64,000 nt of DNA from Acididesulfobacillus acetoxydans (GTDB lineage Bacteria > Bacillota > Desulfitobacteriia > Desulfitobacteriales > Desulfitobacteriaceae), in contig NZ_LR746496.1 in the NCBI RefSeq assembly GCF_902729405.1, positions 3,286,001-3,350,000 of the forward strand, given 5' to 3'. The position numbers and the translations under genes are program-made. The notes beneath the pieces were generated by a model. It saw only the letters and a list, made by a program, of their open reading frames with translations. It was not told the DNA's origin and did no database searches. The first letter of the stretch is position 1. Each line of letters starts with the position of its first letter. Positions 47,531 to 56,798 of the stretch are shown here, piece by piece.

Positions 47531-48213
47531 TTCCTGCGCTGCCTCAATTCGCAGGCGACTTCCTCAAGTGCGACACCCCGTTCTTCCAGCATCACCAGCA
47601 GGTGATAAAGTAGATCGCTCACTTCGTAGCGGATCTCGGCCGGAGCCTGATTCTTGGCGGCAATGATCACCTCGGCGCTTTCTTCCCCAACCTTCTTCAG
47701 GATCTTGTCAAGACCCTGGTTGAAAAGGTACGTCGTGTAGGCTCCCTCCGGCCTTTGCTCGCGGCGCGACCGGATAACCTCCGCCAAATCCCGGAGCACT
47801 TTACCCAGGTCAGGTTCGGGCCTTCTCTCCGGCTGCCCGACCTTGGCAAACCCAGCGGTCTCCGTCCTGTAGTGAAAACAGGAAAAGTAATTTTCGTGGC
47901 AGGCCATGCCGCTTTGCTCGACCGTCAGGAGGAGAGCGTCCTGGTCGCAGTCAAAGCGCAGGTCGAGGATCTTTTGCGTGTGTCCGGACGTTTCTCCCTT
48001 TCGCCATAAAGTTTGCCTGCTTCTGCTGTAGTACCAGGCACGCCCCTCCTCCAGGGTGAGTCTGAGCGCTGTTTCATTCATGTAAGCCAGCATCAAAACT
48101 TCCCGGGTTTCCACATCCTGCACAACAGCCGGGATAAGCCCGTCCGCGTTCCAACGTATTCCCGCCGGAACCTGAAGTCGGTTGAGCTGTGTGTTCGCTT
48201 GATCTTTTTCCAC
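47527..48213 (-). CDS. hisIE: Bifunctional phosphoribosyl-AMP cyclohydrolase/phosphoribosyl-ATP pyrophosphatase
   Basis: A fusion of HisI (about 1-120; DCDQDALLL and GMACHENYFSCF bind zinc) and HisE (about 135-228; GEESAEVIIAAKN). It carries out the second and third steps of histidine synthesis. GTG at 48213 has GGAGG five bases upstream; an ATG four codons earlier lacks a site. It is the last his gene of the cluster, and a tnpB remnant begins right at its stop codon without harming it. Confidence 0.95.
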   Translation of the reverse strand: MEKDQANTQLNRLQVPAGIRWNADGLIPAVVQDVETREVLMLAYMNETALRLTLEEGRAWYYSRSRQTLWRKGETSGHTQKILDLRFDCDQDALLLTVEQSGMACHENYFSCFHYRTETAGFAKVGQPERRPEPDLGKVLRDLAEVIRSRREQRPEGAYTTYLFNQGLDKILKKVGEESAEVIIAAKNQAPAEIRYEVSDLLYHLLVMLEERGVALEEVACELRQRRK

Positions 48214-48399
48214 GCTAACCTCCATTTCGCCGCTGCTGCGGACAACTAAAATACTGACATCCTCGCACGGCTAAAGCCTGGCTAAAGCCGCGGGCCCCAC
48301 GGAGCTGGGGTAAAAACGGTTTTCTAATTCGCAGCTGCCCGCAAGCTTCACTAAGCCGCTTGCGTAGTGAAAAGTGCACCTTCCGGCCGGGATTCGCTC

Positions 48400-49176
48400 T
48401 TACCTTTCGGACGCTGTCAGCCGCCGCACCGGGATACCCTTCGCCGCCAAGAAATCCTTGGCCTGGGCAATGCTAAATTCCCTGTAGTGGAAAATCGAAG
48501 CCGCCAACACAGCGTCGGCTTCACCCTCTGTCAGCCCCTGCGCCAAATGCTCCAGATTCCCGACCCCGCCGCTCGCGATTACCGGCAGGGAAACAGCTTC
48601 ACTTACCGCGCGCGTCAATTCCAAATCATATCCGGCCTTAGTGCCGTCCCGATCCATCGAAGTCAAAAGGATTTCTCCGGCTCCCAGGCTCTCCGCTTCC
48701 CGAGCCCAGTTCAAGGCGTCTTTGCCCGTGGGCGTACGCCCGCCGTGAATATAGACCTCCCAGCGGCCGGGCCGAGTTTGGCGGGCATCAATCGCCACGA
48801 CCATGCACTGGCTTCCGAAAGCCAGCGCACCTTCTTCGATCAGGTGCGGGTTCTGCACCGCGGCGGTATTAAGCGAAACCTTGTCCGCTCCGGCCCGCAA
48901 GACCTCGCGCACATCTTCCAGGCTGCGCAACCCCCCTCCTAGGGTAAAAGGGATAAATACTTCTTCCGCCGTGCGCCTCACCATGTTTATCATCGTTTTC
49001 CTCCCTTCATGGGAAGCCGAAATATCCAGAAAGACCAGTTCATCCGCACCTTCCCTGTCATAAAAAGCGGCCAGTTCAACGGGGTCCCCGGCATCGCGCA
49101 AGTGAACAAAGTTCGTCCCTTTCACAACCCGCCCTCCGTGAACGTCCAGACACGGAATAATTCTCTTGCTTAGCAT
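48400..49176 (-). CDS. hisF: Imidazole glycerol phosphate synthase cyclase subunit
   Basis: HisF (258 residues), a half-barrel-duplicated TIM barrel. Catalytic Asp residues lie in [14 protein letters not shown] and [13 protein letters not shown]. It closes the imidazole ring with ammonia from HisH. GGGGGATTTGAACC precedes the ATG. It is 186 bp from hisIE; the gap contains a doubled GGCTAAAGCC. Confidence 0.98.
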   Translation of the reverse strand: MLSKRIIPCLDVHGGRVVKGTNFVHLRDAGDPVELAAFYDREGADELVFLDISASHEGRKTMINMVRRTAEEVFIPFTLGGGLRSLEDVREVLRAGADKVSLNTAAVQNPHLIEEGALAFGSQCMVVAIDARQTRPGRWEVYIHGGRTPTGKDALNWAREAESLGAGEILLTSMDRDGTKAGYDLELTRAVSEAVSLPVIASGGVGNLEHLAQGLTEGEADAVLAASIFHYREFSIAQAKDFLAAKGIPVRRLTASER

Positions 49177-49300
49177 GGTTCAAATCCCCCCCATTCCGTG
49201 CAACCCCCCGCGCTTGTTACGGCGTACCGGCCTCCTCGGTACTCCTGAGTGGCCAGACCCGCATAGCCGCCGCACTCCCGTTTCTCCCCGCGGCCCCCGC

Positions 49301-49400
49301 GGTTTTGTTTGCATCCCCAGTATCTGGTTTGCGTCCCCAGAATCTGGTTTGCGTCCCCAGGATCTGGTTTGCGTCCCCGCAGTTTAGTTTATATCCCCGG
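49301..49400. repeat. 20-bp tandem repeats between hisF and hisA
   Basis: Five units of exactly 20 bp (best unit TATCTGGTTTGCGTCCCCAG); the middle three are almost identical and the outer two have diverged. They occupy the centre of the 281-bp gap within the operon. Confidence 0.92.
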
Positions 49401-49457
49401 GGCCCAGCGGGCAGCCTCTCGCATCTGAAGTCTCGCCTTTTCGGGGCGGGCCCGGTC

Positions 49458-50189
49458 TTAAACCCTCAGTGCCTCCAAAGCCTCTCTCAAGGTGAAATTT
49501 CCCGCATAAAGAGCTTTGCCGATAATCGCTCCTTCGATCCCCGCTCCCCTGGCCTCTTCTTGAGCCAGGCACCGTAAATCTTCCAGCCGGGATATGCCCC
49601 CCGAGGCGATGACTCTTAAGCCCGTCGTTTGGGCCAACTGTACCGTGTTCCTAATGTTAGGACCTTGGAGCATTCCGTCCCGGGAAATATCGGTAAAGAC
49701 GATTCGCTTCACACCCAGGCTTTTCATGTCCAGCCCTAATTGCACAGCCTGAACAGCGGTGTTTTCCGCCCAGCCCTTGACCGCGACCCGCCCCTCCCTG
49801 GCATCGATCCCGACCAGGATGCTTTCCCCATACCGACGTACGGCTTCCTCGACCAGGCCGCGATCCGTGACCGCCGCCGTACCCAGAATCACCCGTTTCA
49901 CCCCCAGCTCCACGAGTTCCCCAATCCGGGCTAAGCTGCGAATTCCCCCGCCCACTTGTACTTGCAGGGGGACCGCCCGGACAATTTCCCGAATTGCCGC
50001 ATCGTTCACCGGCTCGCCGGCGAACGCGCCGTCGAGATCGACCACATGCAGATGCGTGGCCCCCTGCCGGGCAAATTCCTCAGCCACCTCTGCCGGGTGC
50101 TCGTCATAAATCGTCGCCGCTTCCATTCGTCCCTGCAGAAGCCTGACAACCTTACCCTCTTTAAGATCAATTGCCGGAAAGATGAACAC
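49458..50189 (-). CDS. hisA: ProFAR isomerase
   Basis: HisA (243 residues), a TIM barrel that performs the Amadori rearrangement of ProFAR. Catalytic Asp residues are in AIDLKEGKVVRLLQG and FTDISRDGML. The GTG start overlaps the 3' end of hisH by 23 bp, with GGAGAG upstream. Confidence 0.98.
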   Translation of the reverse strand: MFIFPAIDLKEGKVVRLLQGRMEAATIYDEHPAEVAEEFARQGATHLHVVDLDGAFAGEPVNDAAIREIVRAVPLQVQVGGGIRSLARIGELVELGVKRVILGTAAVTDRGLVEEAVRRYGESILVGIDAREGRVAVKGWAENTAVQAVQLGLDMKSLGVKRIVFTDISRDGMLQGPNIRNTVQLAQTTGLRVIASGGISRLEDLRCLAQEEARGAGIEGAIIGKALYAGNFTLREALEALRV

Positions 50190-50796
50190 TTTTTTCCACT
50201 CTCCTGCCGAAATTCTCCAATATCTTCAGCCCCCAGCGGCTGGACTTCTCCGGATGGAATTGGGTTCCCCAGATGTTGCCGCGCCCCACCAGCGCCGGGA
50301 AAGCAACTCCGTATTCAGAGCGGCCCACGACCACCGATTCGTCCGGCGTCGAAACGTAAAAGGAATGAACGAAATAAAACCATGACTCCGCCGGGATTCC
50401 TTGAACCAAGTTATTGTCCCGTTCCCAGTGCACCGTATTCCAGCCCATGTGCGGTATCTTGCGCCCCGGCGGGAACTTCACCACCCGTCCCGGCAACAGA
50501 CCCAAACCTTCGTGTGCCCCGTGTTCCTCTCCGAGCTCAAAAAGCACCTGCATCCCTAAGCAAATCCCCAAGAAAGGGGCTCCCGAGCGGGCATAATTCA
50601 CCAGGGGTTCGACCCAGCCCAATTGCCGGAGCGCAGCCATCGCGTCCGCAAAAGCCCCGACTCCGGGCAAGATCAGCCCCCCGACCCTGGGCAGGGCGGC
50701 GGGGTCAGTAAGAATCTCCGCTTCAAAGCCGGTCGCGGCCAGAGCTTTCTCCACACTGCGCAAATTTCCCCGCCCGTAGTCAATAATCCCAATCAT
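50167..50796 (-). CDS. hisH: Imidazole glycerol phosphate synthase glutaminase subunit
   Basis: HisH (209 residues), a class I glutamine amidotransferase. The nucleophile Cys is in FLGICLGMQVLFE, and the His-Glu pair is in TQFHPEKSS. It feeds ammonia to HisF. GGAGGG precedes the ATG at 50796. An in-frame start 14 codons upstream is not supported. Confidence 0.97.
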   Translation of the reverse strand: MIGIIDYGRGNLRSVEKALAATGFEAEILTDPAALPRVGGLILPGVGAFADAMAALRQLGWVEPLVNYARSGAPFLGICLGMQVLFELGEEHGAHEGLGLLPGRVVKFPPGRKIPHMGWNTVHWERDNNLVQGIPAESWFYFVHSFYVSTPDESVVVGRSEYGVAFPALVGRGNIWGTQFHPEKSSRWGLKILENFGRRVEKSVHLSGN

Positions 50797-50804
50797 AACG
50801 ACAC

Positions 50805-50930
50805 CCTCCAACCTCACCGACCTTACCAGCCTTATCAACCTTGAACCTTGCCGCTATATCAACCTTACCGGGTTTGCTAACCTTACCAGCTTTACCAACT
50901 TCACCAACCTTACCGGCTATCGGGCCGGCC
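50805..50930. repeat. 9-bp repeats between hisB and hisH
   Basis: The gap is filled with a 9-bp motif (plus-strand CAACCTTAC/CAGCTTTAC). Read on the minus strand it would code for GKV/GEV/KAG tripeptides. It carries no gene of its own. Confidence 0.8.
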
Positions 50931-51887
50931 CTAAAGGACCCCTTTGGTCGAGAAAACTCCGGCATCCTCCGAGCTCTTGCGCACCGCCTGCCGGAGAACC
51001 CTTCCTACCCCTTTAAAAACAGCCTCCAAAATATGATGGCTGTTTTTTCCGGATAAAAGCCGGATGTGCAGGGTCAGGCCCGCTTGAACCAAGGCGCGGA
51101 AGAATTCCTCCGCCATTTCCGTCGGAAATCCCCCCACAGCGGCAGAGGGACAATTGACATCCCATACAAGATAAGGGCGGTTGGAAATGTCCAGAGCCAC
51201 TTGCACCAGGCTCTCGTCCATGGGCAGGAGTGCCTCGCCAAAGCGTTCAAGCCCGCGCTTATCCGACAATGCCGCCCTCAACGCCTGCGCTAGGACGATC
51301 CCGCAATCCTCGATCGTGTGGTGGGGATCCACTTCAAGGTCACCCTCGGCCTCCAGTTGCAAATCAATGCCGGCGAAACGACTCCAGGCCGTCAACATGT
51401 GATCGAAAAAACCAATCCCTGTCCGCACCTCGGCTTCACCCCTGCCGTCCAAATCCAGTTTGACCTTGATGTATGTCTCTTTCGTCCGGCGCTCCAAGCT
51501 GACCCGGCGTCGTACTTCTGCCGCTTTTCGCGGCTCCCCGGCCTCGTCGTCCTCCCCCGGGTTCCCTCCCCGGCCTCGTCCGGGTCCCGCCCCGAACTCC
51601 TCTCCCGAACCGCCTTCGAGCTCCTCTCCTGAACCTTCTCCATCATTTTGGGATAGGCGGCTTCGGCGAAACTCTCCGCTGGAGACTTTCGTCACCGAAG
51701 ACTCGATGTTCAGCTTAGGCTGAACGAGTTCACTTTCGGGCACCTCCCCGGAATCTCCCGCCGGCATCTTCTCAAGGGCTCCCCCGGGATCACCCTCCGC
51801 CAACTTCCCGGGAGTTTGAGAAAAATCCTCAGTCATACGTCGGCTCATGTTCTTCCGCCCTTTCTTCCGGTATTCCCGGGCCTTCAC
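50931..51887 (-). CDS. hisB: Imidazoleglycerol-phosphate dehydratase with N-terminal extension
   Basis: The last 195 residues are a standard HisB: GIGFFDHML, DPHHTIEDCGI, EFFRALVQAGLTLH and GKNSHHILEAVFKG give the manganese-binding His/Glu set. It dehydrates IGP. In front lie about 120 extra residues, acidic and Gly/Ser/Glu-rich, with an 8-residue repeat (GSGEELEG/GSGEEFGA, 24-bp units at 51593-51640). The extension has no domain signature. The start is GTG at 51887 with AGGTGGGG upstream; an ATG at 51848 is possible. Confidence 0.93.
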   Translation of the reverse strand: MKAREYRKKGRKNMSRRMTEDFSQTPGKLAEGDPGGALEKMPAGDSGEVPESELVQPKLNIESSVTKVSSGEFRRSRLSQNDGEGSGEELEGGSGEEFGAGPGRGRGGNPGEDDEAGEPRKAAEVRRRVSLERRTKETYIKVKLDLDGRGEAEVRTGIGFFDHMLTAWSRFAGIDLQLEAEGDLEVDPHHTIEDCGIVLAQALRAALSDKRGLERFGEALLPMDESLVQVALDISNRPYLVWDVNCPSAAVGGFPTEMAEEFFRALVQAGLTLHIRLLSGKNSHHILEAVFKGVGRVLRQAVRKSSEDAGVFSTKGVL

Positions 51888-51943
51888 TTTCGCCCCACCT
51901 GCGCCGCAGAGCGGAAAACCGTCACAAATCTATTACCCGGCCC

Positions 51944-53023
51944 TCACTTTGACATCGTTTCCCGTACAGCCCGCAGAAACTGTTTATTCTCTTCCGGCAG
52001 CCCGCTGCTCATGCGCAGACTCGGGCCCAGCACGGGAATATCCCCTAAATTGCGTACCTGAAAGCCGTACGACGCCAAATCCTCCGCCAGCCGTACCGTA
52101 TCCGCGCACTGAAACAAGACAAAATTGGCCGCTGTCGGGTAGACCCGAACTCCTGGTATCTCATTTAATTCCCGGTAGATTCTCCCTATTTCCTCCCGAA
52201 TCATAGCAACTTGCTTTCTGTATTCCGCCTCGTAACGGAGGGCAATCACACCCGCTTTCTGGGTAAAGGCATTGACGTTGAAAGGCTGGCGCGCCCGGTT
52301 TACCAGGTCGATGATCCCGTCCTGGCCCAAAAGGTAACCCAGGCGCAAGCCGGCCAAACCAAAGGCCTTGGAAAAGGTGCGCATGATGAGGAGGTTCGGA
52401 TACCGGGAGATCGCACCGACCATGCTGGCACCGGAAAATTCCGCGTAAGCCTCGTCGACCACAACCACTTTTCCCGATTCGCGAACAATCTCCAGAATGT
52501 CCTCCTCGGCAAACCGGGAACCGGTGGGATTGTTGGGATTGCAGAGAATAATCACATGAACGGCGGGAGCTGCCGCAGCTTGGATAATTCCCTCCACGTC
52601 CAGATGCAAACCGTCCCGCAGGGGAACCTCCTCCACCTTGGTGCCCGTGACCCGGGCAGCCGCCTCGTACATGACGAAAGTGGGCGGATGCAGCACAACC
52701 GCTCGCCCCTCTCCGCCAAAAACCGTAAAGACCAACTGAATAAGTTCATCCGAGCCGTTTCCAGGCAAAATTCCCCTCTCGCTGACTCCGGTGTATCGGA
52801 CCAAAGCCCGCTTCAGCTCTTGAGCTTCTCCGTCCGGATAACGGTTTAAGGATAGCTCCGCGCTCAGGAGTTCTTCCCGCATACCTTCCGGCCAAGGGAA
52901 AGGATTTTCATTGGCATCCAGTTTAACGGCACGGAGATAGGGTTTGCCGGCATAAGGTTTTAGAGAAAGGATCTCCGTGCGGGCTAAAGCGGCCGCTTCT
53001 TTCAAACCGAAACTCTTATTCAT
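51944..53023 (-). CDS. hisC: Histidinol-phosphate aminotransferase
   Basis: HisC (359 residues), a PLP fold-type I aminotransferase. The PLP Lys is in TFSKAFGLAGLRLGY, with LCNPNNPTGS and DEAYAEFSG before it. It transaminates imidazole acetol phosphate. Its ATG overlaps the hisD stop codon (ATGA), showing translational coupling. Confidence 0.97.
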   Translation of the reverse strand: MNKSFGLKEAAALARTEILSLKPYAGKPYLRAVKLDANENPFPWPEGMREELLSAELSLNRYPDGEAQELKRALVRYTGVSERGILPGNGSDELIQLVFTVFGGEGRAVVLHPPTFVMYEAAARVTGTKVEEVPLRDGLHLDVEGIIQAAAAPAVHVIILCNPNNPTGSRFAEEDILEIVRESGKVVVVDEAYAEFSGASMVGAISRYPNLLIMRTFSKAFGLAGLRLGYLLGQDGIIDLVNRARQPFNVNAFTQKAGVIALRYEAEYRKQVAMIREEIGRIYRELNEIPGVRVYPTAANFVLFQCADTVRLAEDLASYGFQVRNLGDIPVLGPSLRMSSGLPEENKQFLRAVRETMSK

Positions 53024-54411
53024 CCGTGCGCCGGGCCCTCCTCACCGGACCGCGGCTTCTCCCTCCTCATTCTTTGATATCCGCTCGTACCTCGGGCATC
53101 GCCGCGACCTTCCTCGGGCTCTCCTTTGCCCGCCTCGTGCCCTCTCACCTCCACCGCTCTGGCGTGAGCTTCCAGTCCTTCCGTCCTGGCCAGGCGGACG
53201 ATGTGTTCAGCATCTCGGGCCAAAGCCTGCTCGGAGTACTGAATCACGCTTGTCTTTTTCGTAAATGTATCCACATTGAGCGGAGAGTAAAAGCGGGCTG
53301 TACCGCCGGTCGGCAAAATGTGGTTCGGTCCGGCCAGATAATCCCCCACCGGTTCGGGCGAAAACCGCCCCAAGAAGACGGCCCCGGCATTGCGTACCCT
53401 CCCCAGCCACTGCTGCGGGTCCTTCACTACCAGTTCGAAGTGTTCCGGCGCTATCCGGTTAGCCAGGTCCATTCCTTCCGCCAAATCGCGCACCCATATA
53501 GCCGCCCCGTGATTTTCCCAGGCGCAGCGGGCGATCTCCGCCCGGGGAAGCGTGCTCAACTGCCGCTCAACTTCCCGGACCGTCTCTTCCAGTAAGGTGC
53601 GGTCCGGAGAAACGAGAATGGCTGACGCCAACCTGTCATGCTCGGCCTGGGAAAGCAGGTCCGCCGCCAATTCCCGCTCCCGCGCGCTTTCATCCGCCAA
53701 GATTAAAATCTCGCTCGGCCCCGCCAGCATGTCAATGTCCACTTGGCCGAACACTTGCTTTTTGGCCAAGGTCACATAGATGTTACCGGGACCGGTAATC
53801 TTCTCCACCGGGGCTACAGTTGCCGTGCCGTAAGCCAAAGCCGCCACGGCCTGCGCCCCTCCCACTTTGTAAATTTCCCGGACACCCGCTTCCCCGGCCG
53901 CCGCCAGAACCTCTGGCAACAGGCTGCCATCCGGCCGGGGAGGGCTGACCATAACGACTTCTTGGACACCGGCAACCAGAGCCGGCAAGGCATTCATCAG
54001 CACCGAGGAAGGGTAAGCGGCCGTTCCGCCGGGCACATAGATTCCCACCCGCCTTAGAGGCCGGATCAGCTGCCCCAGGATACTCCCGTCTTCCTCCGGC
54101 TCAAACCAGGAAACCCGTTTCTGTCTTTCGTGAAAACGCGTGATATTTCTCTTGGCCACCCGCAAAGCCGTCAAGAATTCCCCCGAAACAGACGCGCAGG
54201 CCTCCTCAATTTCTTCCTCTCGGACTTTCAAACCGCTCTGCCGCAAGTCCACTCCGTCCAACTCCATTGTCAGCCTGAAGAGTGCCTCATCCCCTTCCAG
54301 CCTGACTCTCCCGAGAATTTCCGCCACCCGGGACTCCAGGGCAGCCTCGTCTCCGTACGATTTGCGAATTAGCCGTTCCAAATTCGCCTCAGCCAGTTTT
54401 TCAATCTTCAT
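53020..54411 (-). CDS. hisD: Histidinol dehydrogenase
   Basis: HisD (463 residues), zinc-dependent and NAD-dependent for the last two steps to histidine. Visible are PGGTAAYPSSVLMNALPA, ITGPGNIYV, DMLAGPSEILI, SQAEHD and AGPNHILPTGGTARF. The C-terminal 40 residues (GHEAGKGEPEEGRG onward) are an extra charged tail not usual in the family, which normally ends near 430. GAGAAAGG precedes the ATG. Confidence 0.97.
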   Translation of the reverse strand: MKIEKLAEANLERLIRKSYGDEAALESRVAEILGRVRLEGDEALFRLTMELDGVDLRQSGLKVREEEIEEACASVSGEFLTALRVAKRNITRFHERQKRVSWFEPEEDGSILGQLIRPLRRVGIYVPGGTAAYPSSVLMNALPALVAGVQEVVMVSPPRPDGSLLPEVLAAAGEAGVREIYKVGGAQAVAALAYGTATVAPVEKITGPGNIYVTLAKKQVFGQVDIDMLAGPSEILILADESARERELAADLLSQAEHDRLASAILVSPDRTLLEETVREVERQLSTLPRAEIARCAWENHGAAIWVRDLAEGMDLANRIAPEHFELVVKDPQQWLGRVRNAGAVFLGRFSPEPVGDYLAGPNHILPTGGTARFYSPLNVDTFTKKTSVIQYSEQALARDAEHIVRLARTEGLEAHARAVEVRGHEAGKGEPEEGRGDARGTSGYQRMRREKPRSGEEGPAHG

Positions 54412-54534
54412 GCCTTTCTCCTCGAATAGTATTTTTGAAACCGGCAGACAGCTCGTAATACCGGCAGTACCGGTTACGGGGTGATAAAGCAGAACAAATA
54501 GGCCAGACTTTCAGAAAGTAAATTGCCGCAACCT

Positions 54535-55251
54535 TTATACTCTTTCTCCTTTGCCGCCGGGTAAGTCGGACAGACGAGCGGCCGTTCCCCGCTGCACCTG
54601 CTCCCGCAGGGCGTCCGCCAGGTTCTGAATCCGCTCATACTTCATGCGGAGGGACACCCGGTTGGCCACCATCCGAGTAGTCGCCTCCAGAATGGGAGCC
54701 ACTTCTGCCAGCTTGTTCTGGCGTAAAGTGGCGCCGGTGGACACGATGTCGACGATCATTTCGGCCAGACCCACCCGCGGGGCCAGTTCAATATTACCGT
54801 GAAGCTTGATGGGGGTAACCTGCATGCCCAAGTCGCTAAAAAACGTCTGAGCCACCCTGGGAAACTTCGTCGCAACCCGCTGATGGTTTAACACGGACAG
54901 GTCATACCCTCCGTCGGCCAAGCGGGGAGGCGTTTTACCGGCTGGCATCGCCACTACAAAACGACAAAAACCATATCTTAAGTCCAGAAGCTCGGCTACA
55001 TCCTTATTTTCTTCCAGCAGAGTATCTTTACCGACAAAGCCCACATCGGCGGCACCGTATTCCACATAAGTCGGAATATCCGTCGGTCGGCAAATGATGA
55101 CTTGAGCCTCCCCCTCGGGAATCTCAAACAAAAGTTTACGCGAATCCTCCCTAACTTCATCACAGTCCAACCCCACTCCGCTCAGGAGGGCCAAAGACTC
55201 CGGCAGAAGCTTTCCTTTAGGAAGGGCGATCGTCAGCAAATTGCGTTTCAC
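54535..55251 (-). CDS. hisG: ATP phosphoribosyltransferase, short form
   Basis: Short-form HisG (about 238 residues), catalytic subunit of the first step (ATP + PRPP). Features: [33 protein letters not shown] and [18 protein letters not shown] (PRPP loop). The regulatory ACT-like domain is absent, so the enzyme needs HisZ, which is present upstream. The GTG at 55251 with GGAGAG upstream fits the family start. The frame is open to 55311. Confidence 0.95.
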   Translation of the reverse strand: MKRNLLTIALPKGKLLPESLALLSGVGLDCDEVREDSRKLLFEIPEGEAQVIICRPTDIPTYVEYGAADVGFVGKDTLLEENKDVAELLDLRYGFCRFVVAMPAGKTPPRLADGGYDLSVLNHQRVATKFPRVAQTFFSDLGMQVTPIKLHGNIELAPRVGLAEMIVDIVSTGATLRQNKLAEVAPILEATTRMVANRVSLRMKYERIQNLADALREQVQRGTAARLSDLPGGKGERV

Positions 55252-55690
55252 ATCCTTTTCTCTCCTCAAACCCTCAATCTGTTCGCCCGCTTTCATCCTC
55301 ATCCCCCACACCTTAGTCCGCGGCCCCCGCGCGCTTTTATTCGCGGCTCAGCGCAGCCGAACCGCATTTCCTGCGGCCGGTCCATACTATCGCGGTCTGA
55401 TCCGCCTCCCCGGGGCTTAGCTCGCAGCCCTTCTGTTTAGTCCGCCTCCCCGAGTCCGAGCTCGCAGTCCTTCGCGCGGATCCTCCATTTTCGCTTTAGT
55501 CCGTTAACGCGCTAATATGATAGCGCGGTAGTACACTGATATTATAGCAAATGGTTCATTTCTTTGGCAAGCGTCCGCAGCAAAAAAGAAAAGGATTTTC
55601 CTCCTGTTCAGAAAATCCCTTGGTCCGCCGACCCTGACCCAATGTTCGCCGCCCGATCTTGGCCCGGTGTTTGCTGCCGGATCCTGCGGC
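55252..55690. repeat. Repeat-bearing spacer between pfkA and hisG
   Basis: A 40-bp unit beginning TCCGCCTCCCCG occurs at 55401-55440 and 55441-55480, each made of two 20-bp halves (the second half starts CTCGCAG). The remaining sequence is gene-free and GC-rich, then turns AT-rich near 55.54 kb, where a promoter for hisG may lie on the minus strand. Confidence 0.75.
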
Positions 55691-56770
55691 TTAGTCTCCC
55701 ATCTCGATGCCCAAACTTCGCGCCGCCAACAAGACCGGGTCCGTCAGGGGCACCTGTTTCAACTTGTCCACTGCGTCAGACAAGGCTACGCGCACGATAT
55801 CCCTGCCCTGCAAAGCGACCATCGTGCCAAAAGCCCCCTCGCGCAGCGCCTCCACGGCCGCAGTCCCGTATCGGGTCGCGAGCAGCCGGTCATACGCGAC
55901 CGGTGAACCTCCCCGCTGCAGGTGTCCGAGGACCGTAACCCTGTTTTCCATTCCGGTGAGTGTGGCCAGATCCCGGGCCACTTTGGCTCCGATCCCCCCC
56001 AGTTTCAACGGGTCTGGCCGTCCGCTCACCCTGCTTTCCACCACCATCTCTCCCCCTAAGGGCTTGGCGCCCTCGGCCACAACCACGATGCTGAACTTTT
56101 TCCCTTGCCGGGCCCGCCTTTTCACCGCTTCCGCCACCCGCTCAAGGTCATAAGGGATCTCGGGGATGAGGATGACATCCGCTCCTCCGGCCACACCGGC
56201 ATAAAGGGCAATCCAACCGGCATACCGCCCCATGACTTCCAAGATCATGACCCGGTGATGGGATTCGGCCGTGGAATGAAGTTTGTCCAGTGCTTCCTGG
56301 GCCGTGGTCACGGCGGTTTGGAAACCAAAGGTCTGGTCCGTAGCCATCAGGTCATTGTCAATCGTCTTCGGTATGCCGATAACCTGTAAACCAAGTTCAG
56401 CAAACTCCAAGGCGATCTTCAGGCTCCCGTCCCCGCCGATGGCAATCAAGGCCTCGGCCCCTGCCACCTCCAGATTGCGCAAAACATCCCGGGAGCGATC
56501 CACCGGCTCCGCCTTGTCGCCGCCTCCGCCCGCGTAAGCAAAGGGATTATCCCGGTTCGTCGTGCCCAAAATCGTTCCCCCGCGCGGCAGGATCCCCGAG
56601 ACATCCCCGAAGCCGAGAGGCACGAAATCTCCTTCTATCGCTCCGCGGAACCCGTCCTTCACCCCCACGACTTCAATCCCATACCGGTCGGCCGCTTTAA
56701 CAACCGCCCTCAAGACCGCGTTGAGGCCGGGACAATCACCGCCCCCCGTGAGCACCGCAATCTTACGCAT
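55691..56770 (-). CDS. pfkA: 6-phosphofructokinase
   Basis: A 359-residue phosphofructokinase: LTGGGDCPGLNAVLRA, LIAIGGDGSLKIA, IPKTIDNDL, LEVMGRYAGWIAL and LGHLQRGG. The residue pair Gly in GGDG and Lys in PKTIDND is the mixed type seen in group III (actinobacterial-like) enzymes; strictly PPi-dependent enzymes have GGDD. ATP use is therefore likely but not certain. It lies between hisZ and hisG, 28 bp after hisZ in reading direction, an unusual place for a glycolytic gene. Confidence 0.93.
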   Translation of the reverse strand: MRKIAVLTGGGDCPGLNAVLRAVVKAADRYGIEVVGVKDGFRGAIEGDFVPLGFGDVSGILPRGGTILGTTNRDNPFAYAGGGGDKAEPVDRSRDVLRNLEVAGAEALIAIGGDGSLKIALEFAELGLQVIGIPKTIDNDLMATDQTFGFQTAVTTAQEALDKLHSTAESHHRVMILEVMGRYAGWIALYAGVAGGADVILIPEIPYDLERVAEAVKRRARQGKKFSIVVVAEGAKPLGGEMVVESRVSGRPDPLKLGGIGAKVARDLATLTGMENRVTVLGHLQRGGSPVAYDRLLATRYGTAAVEALREGAFGTMVALQGRDIVRVALSDAVDKLKQVPLTDPVLLAARSLGIEMGD

Positions 56771-56798
56771 ACAGCCGCCACCTTTCCCAAAATTGCCC

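Noticed and set aside
46880-48225. Disruption of hisIE by the tnpB element
   Set aside because: The HisE domain reaches its normal end and stop codon. The element remnant only abuts the gene.
49301-49400. Regular 20-bp repeats as a CRISPR array
   Set aside because: Units follow each other without spacers, degrade at both ends, and no cas genes are near. It is a simple tandem repeat.
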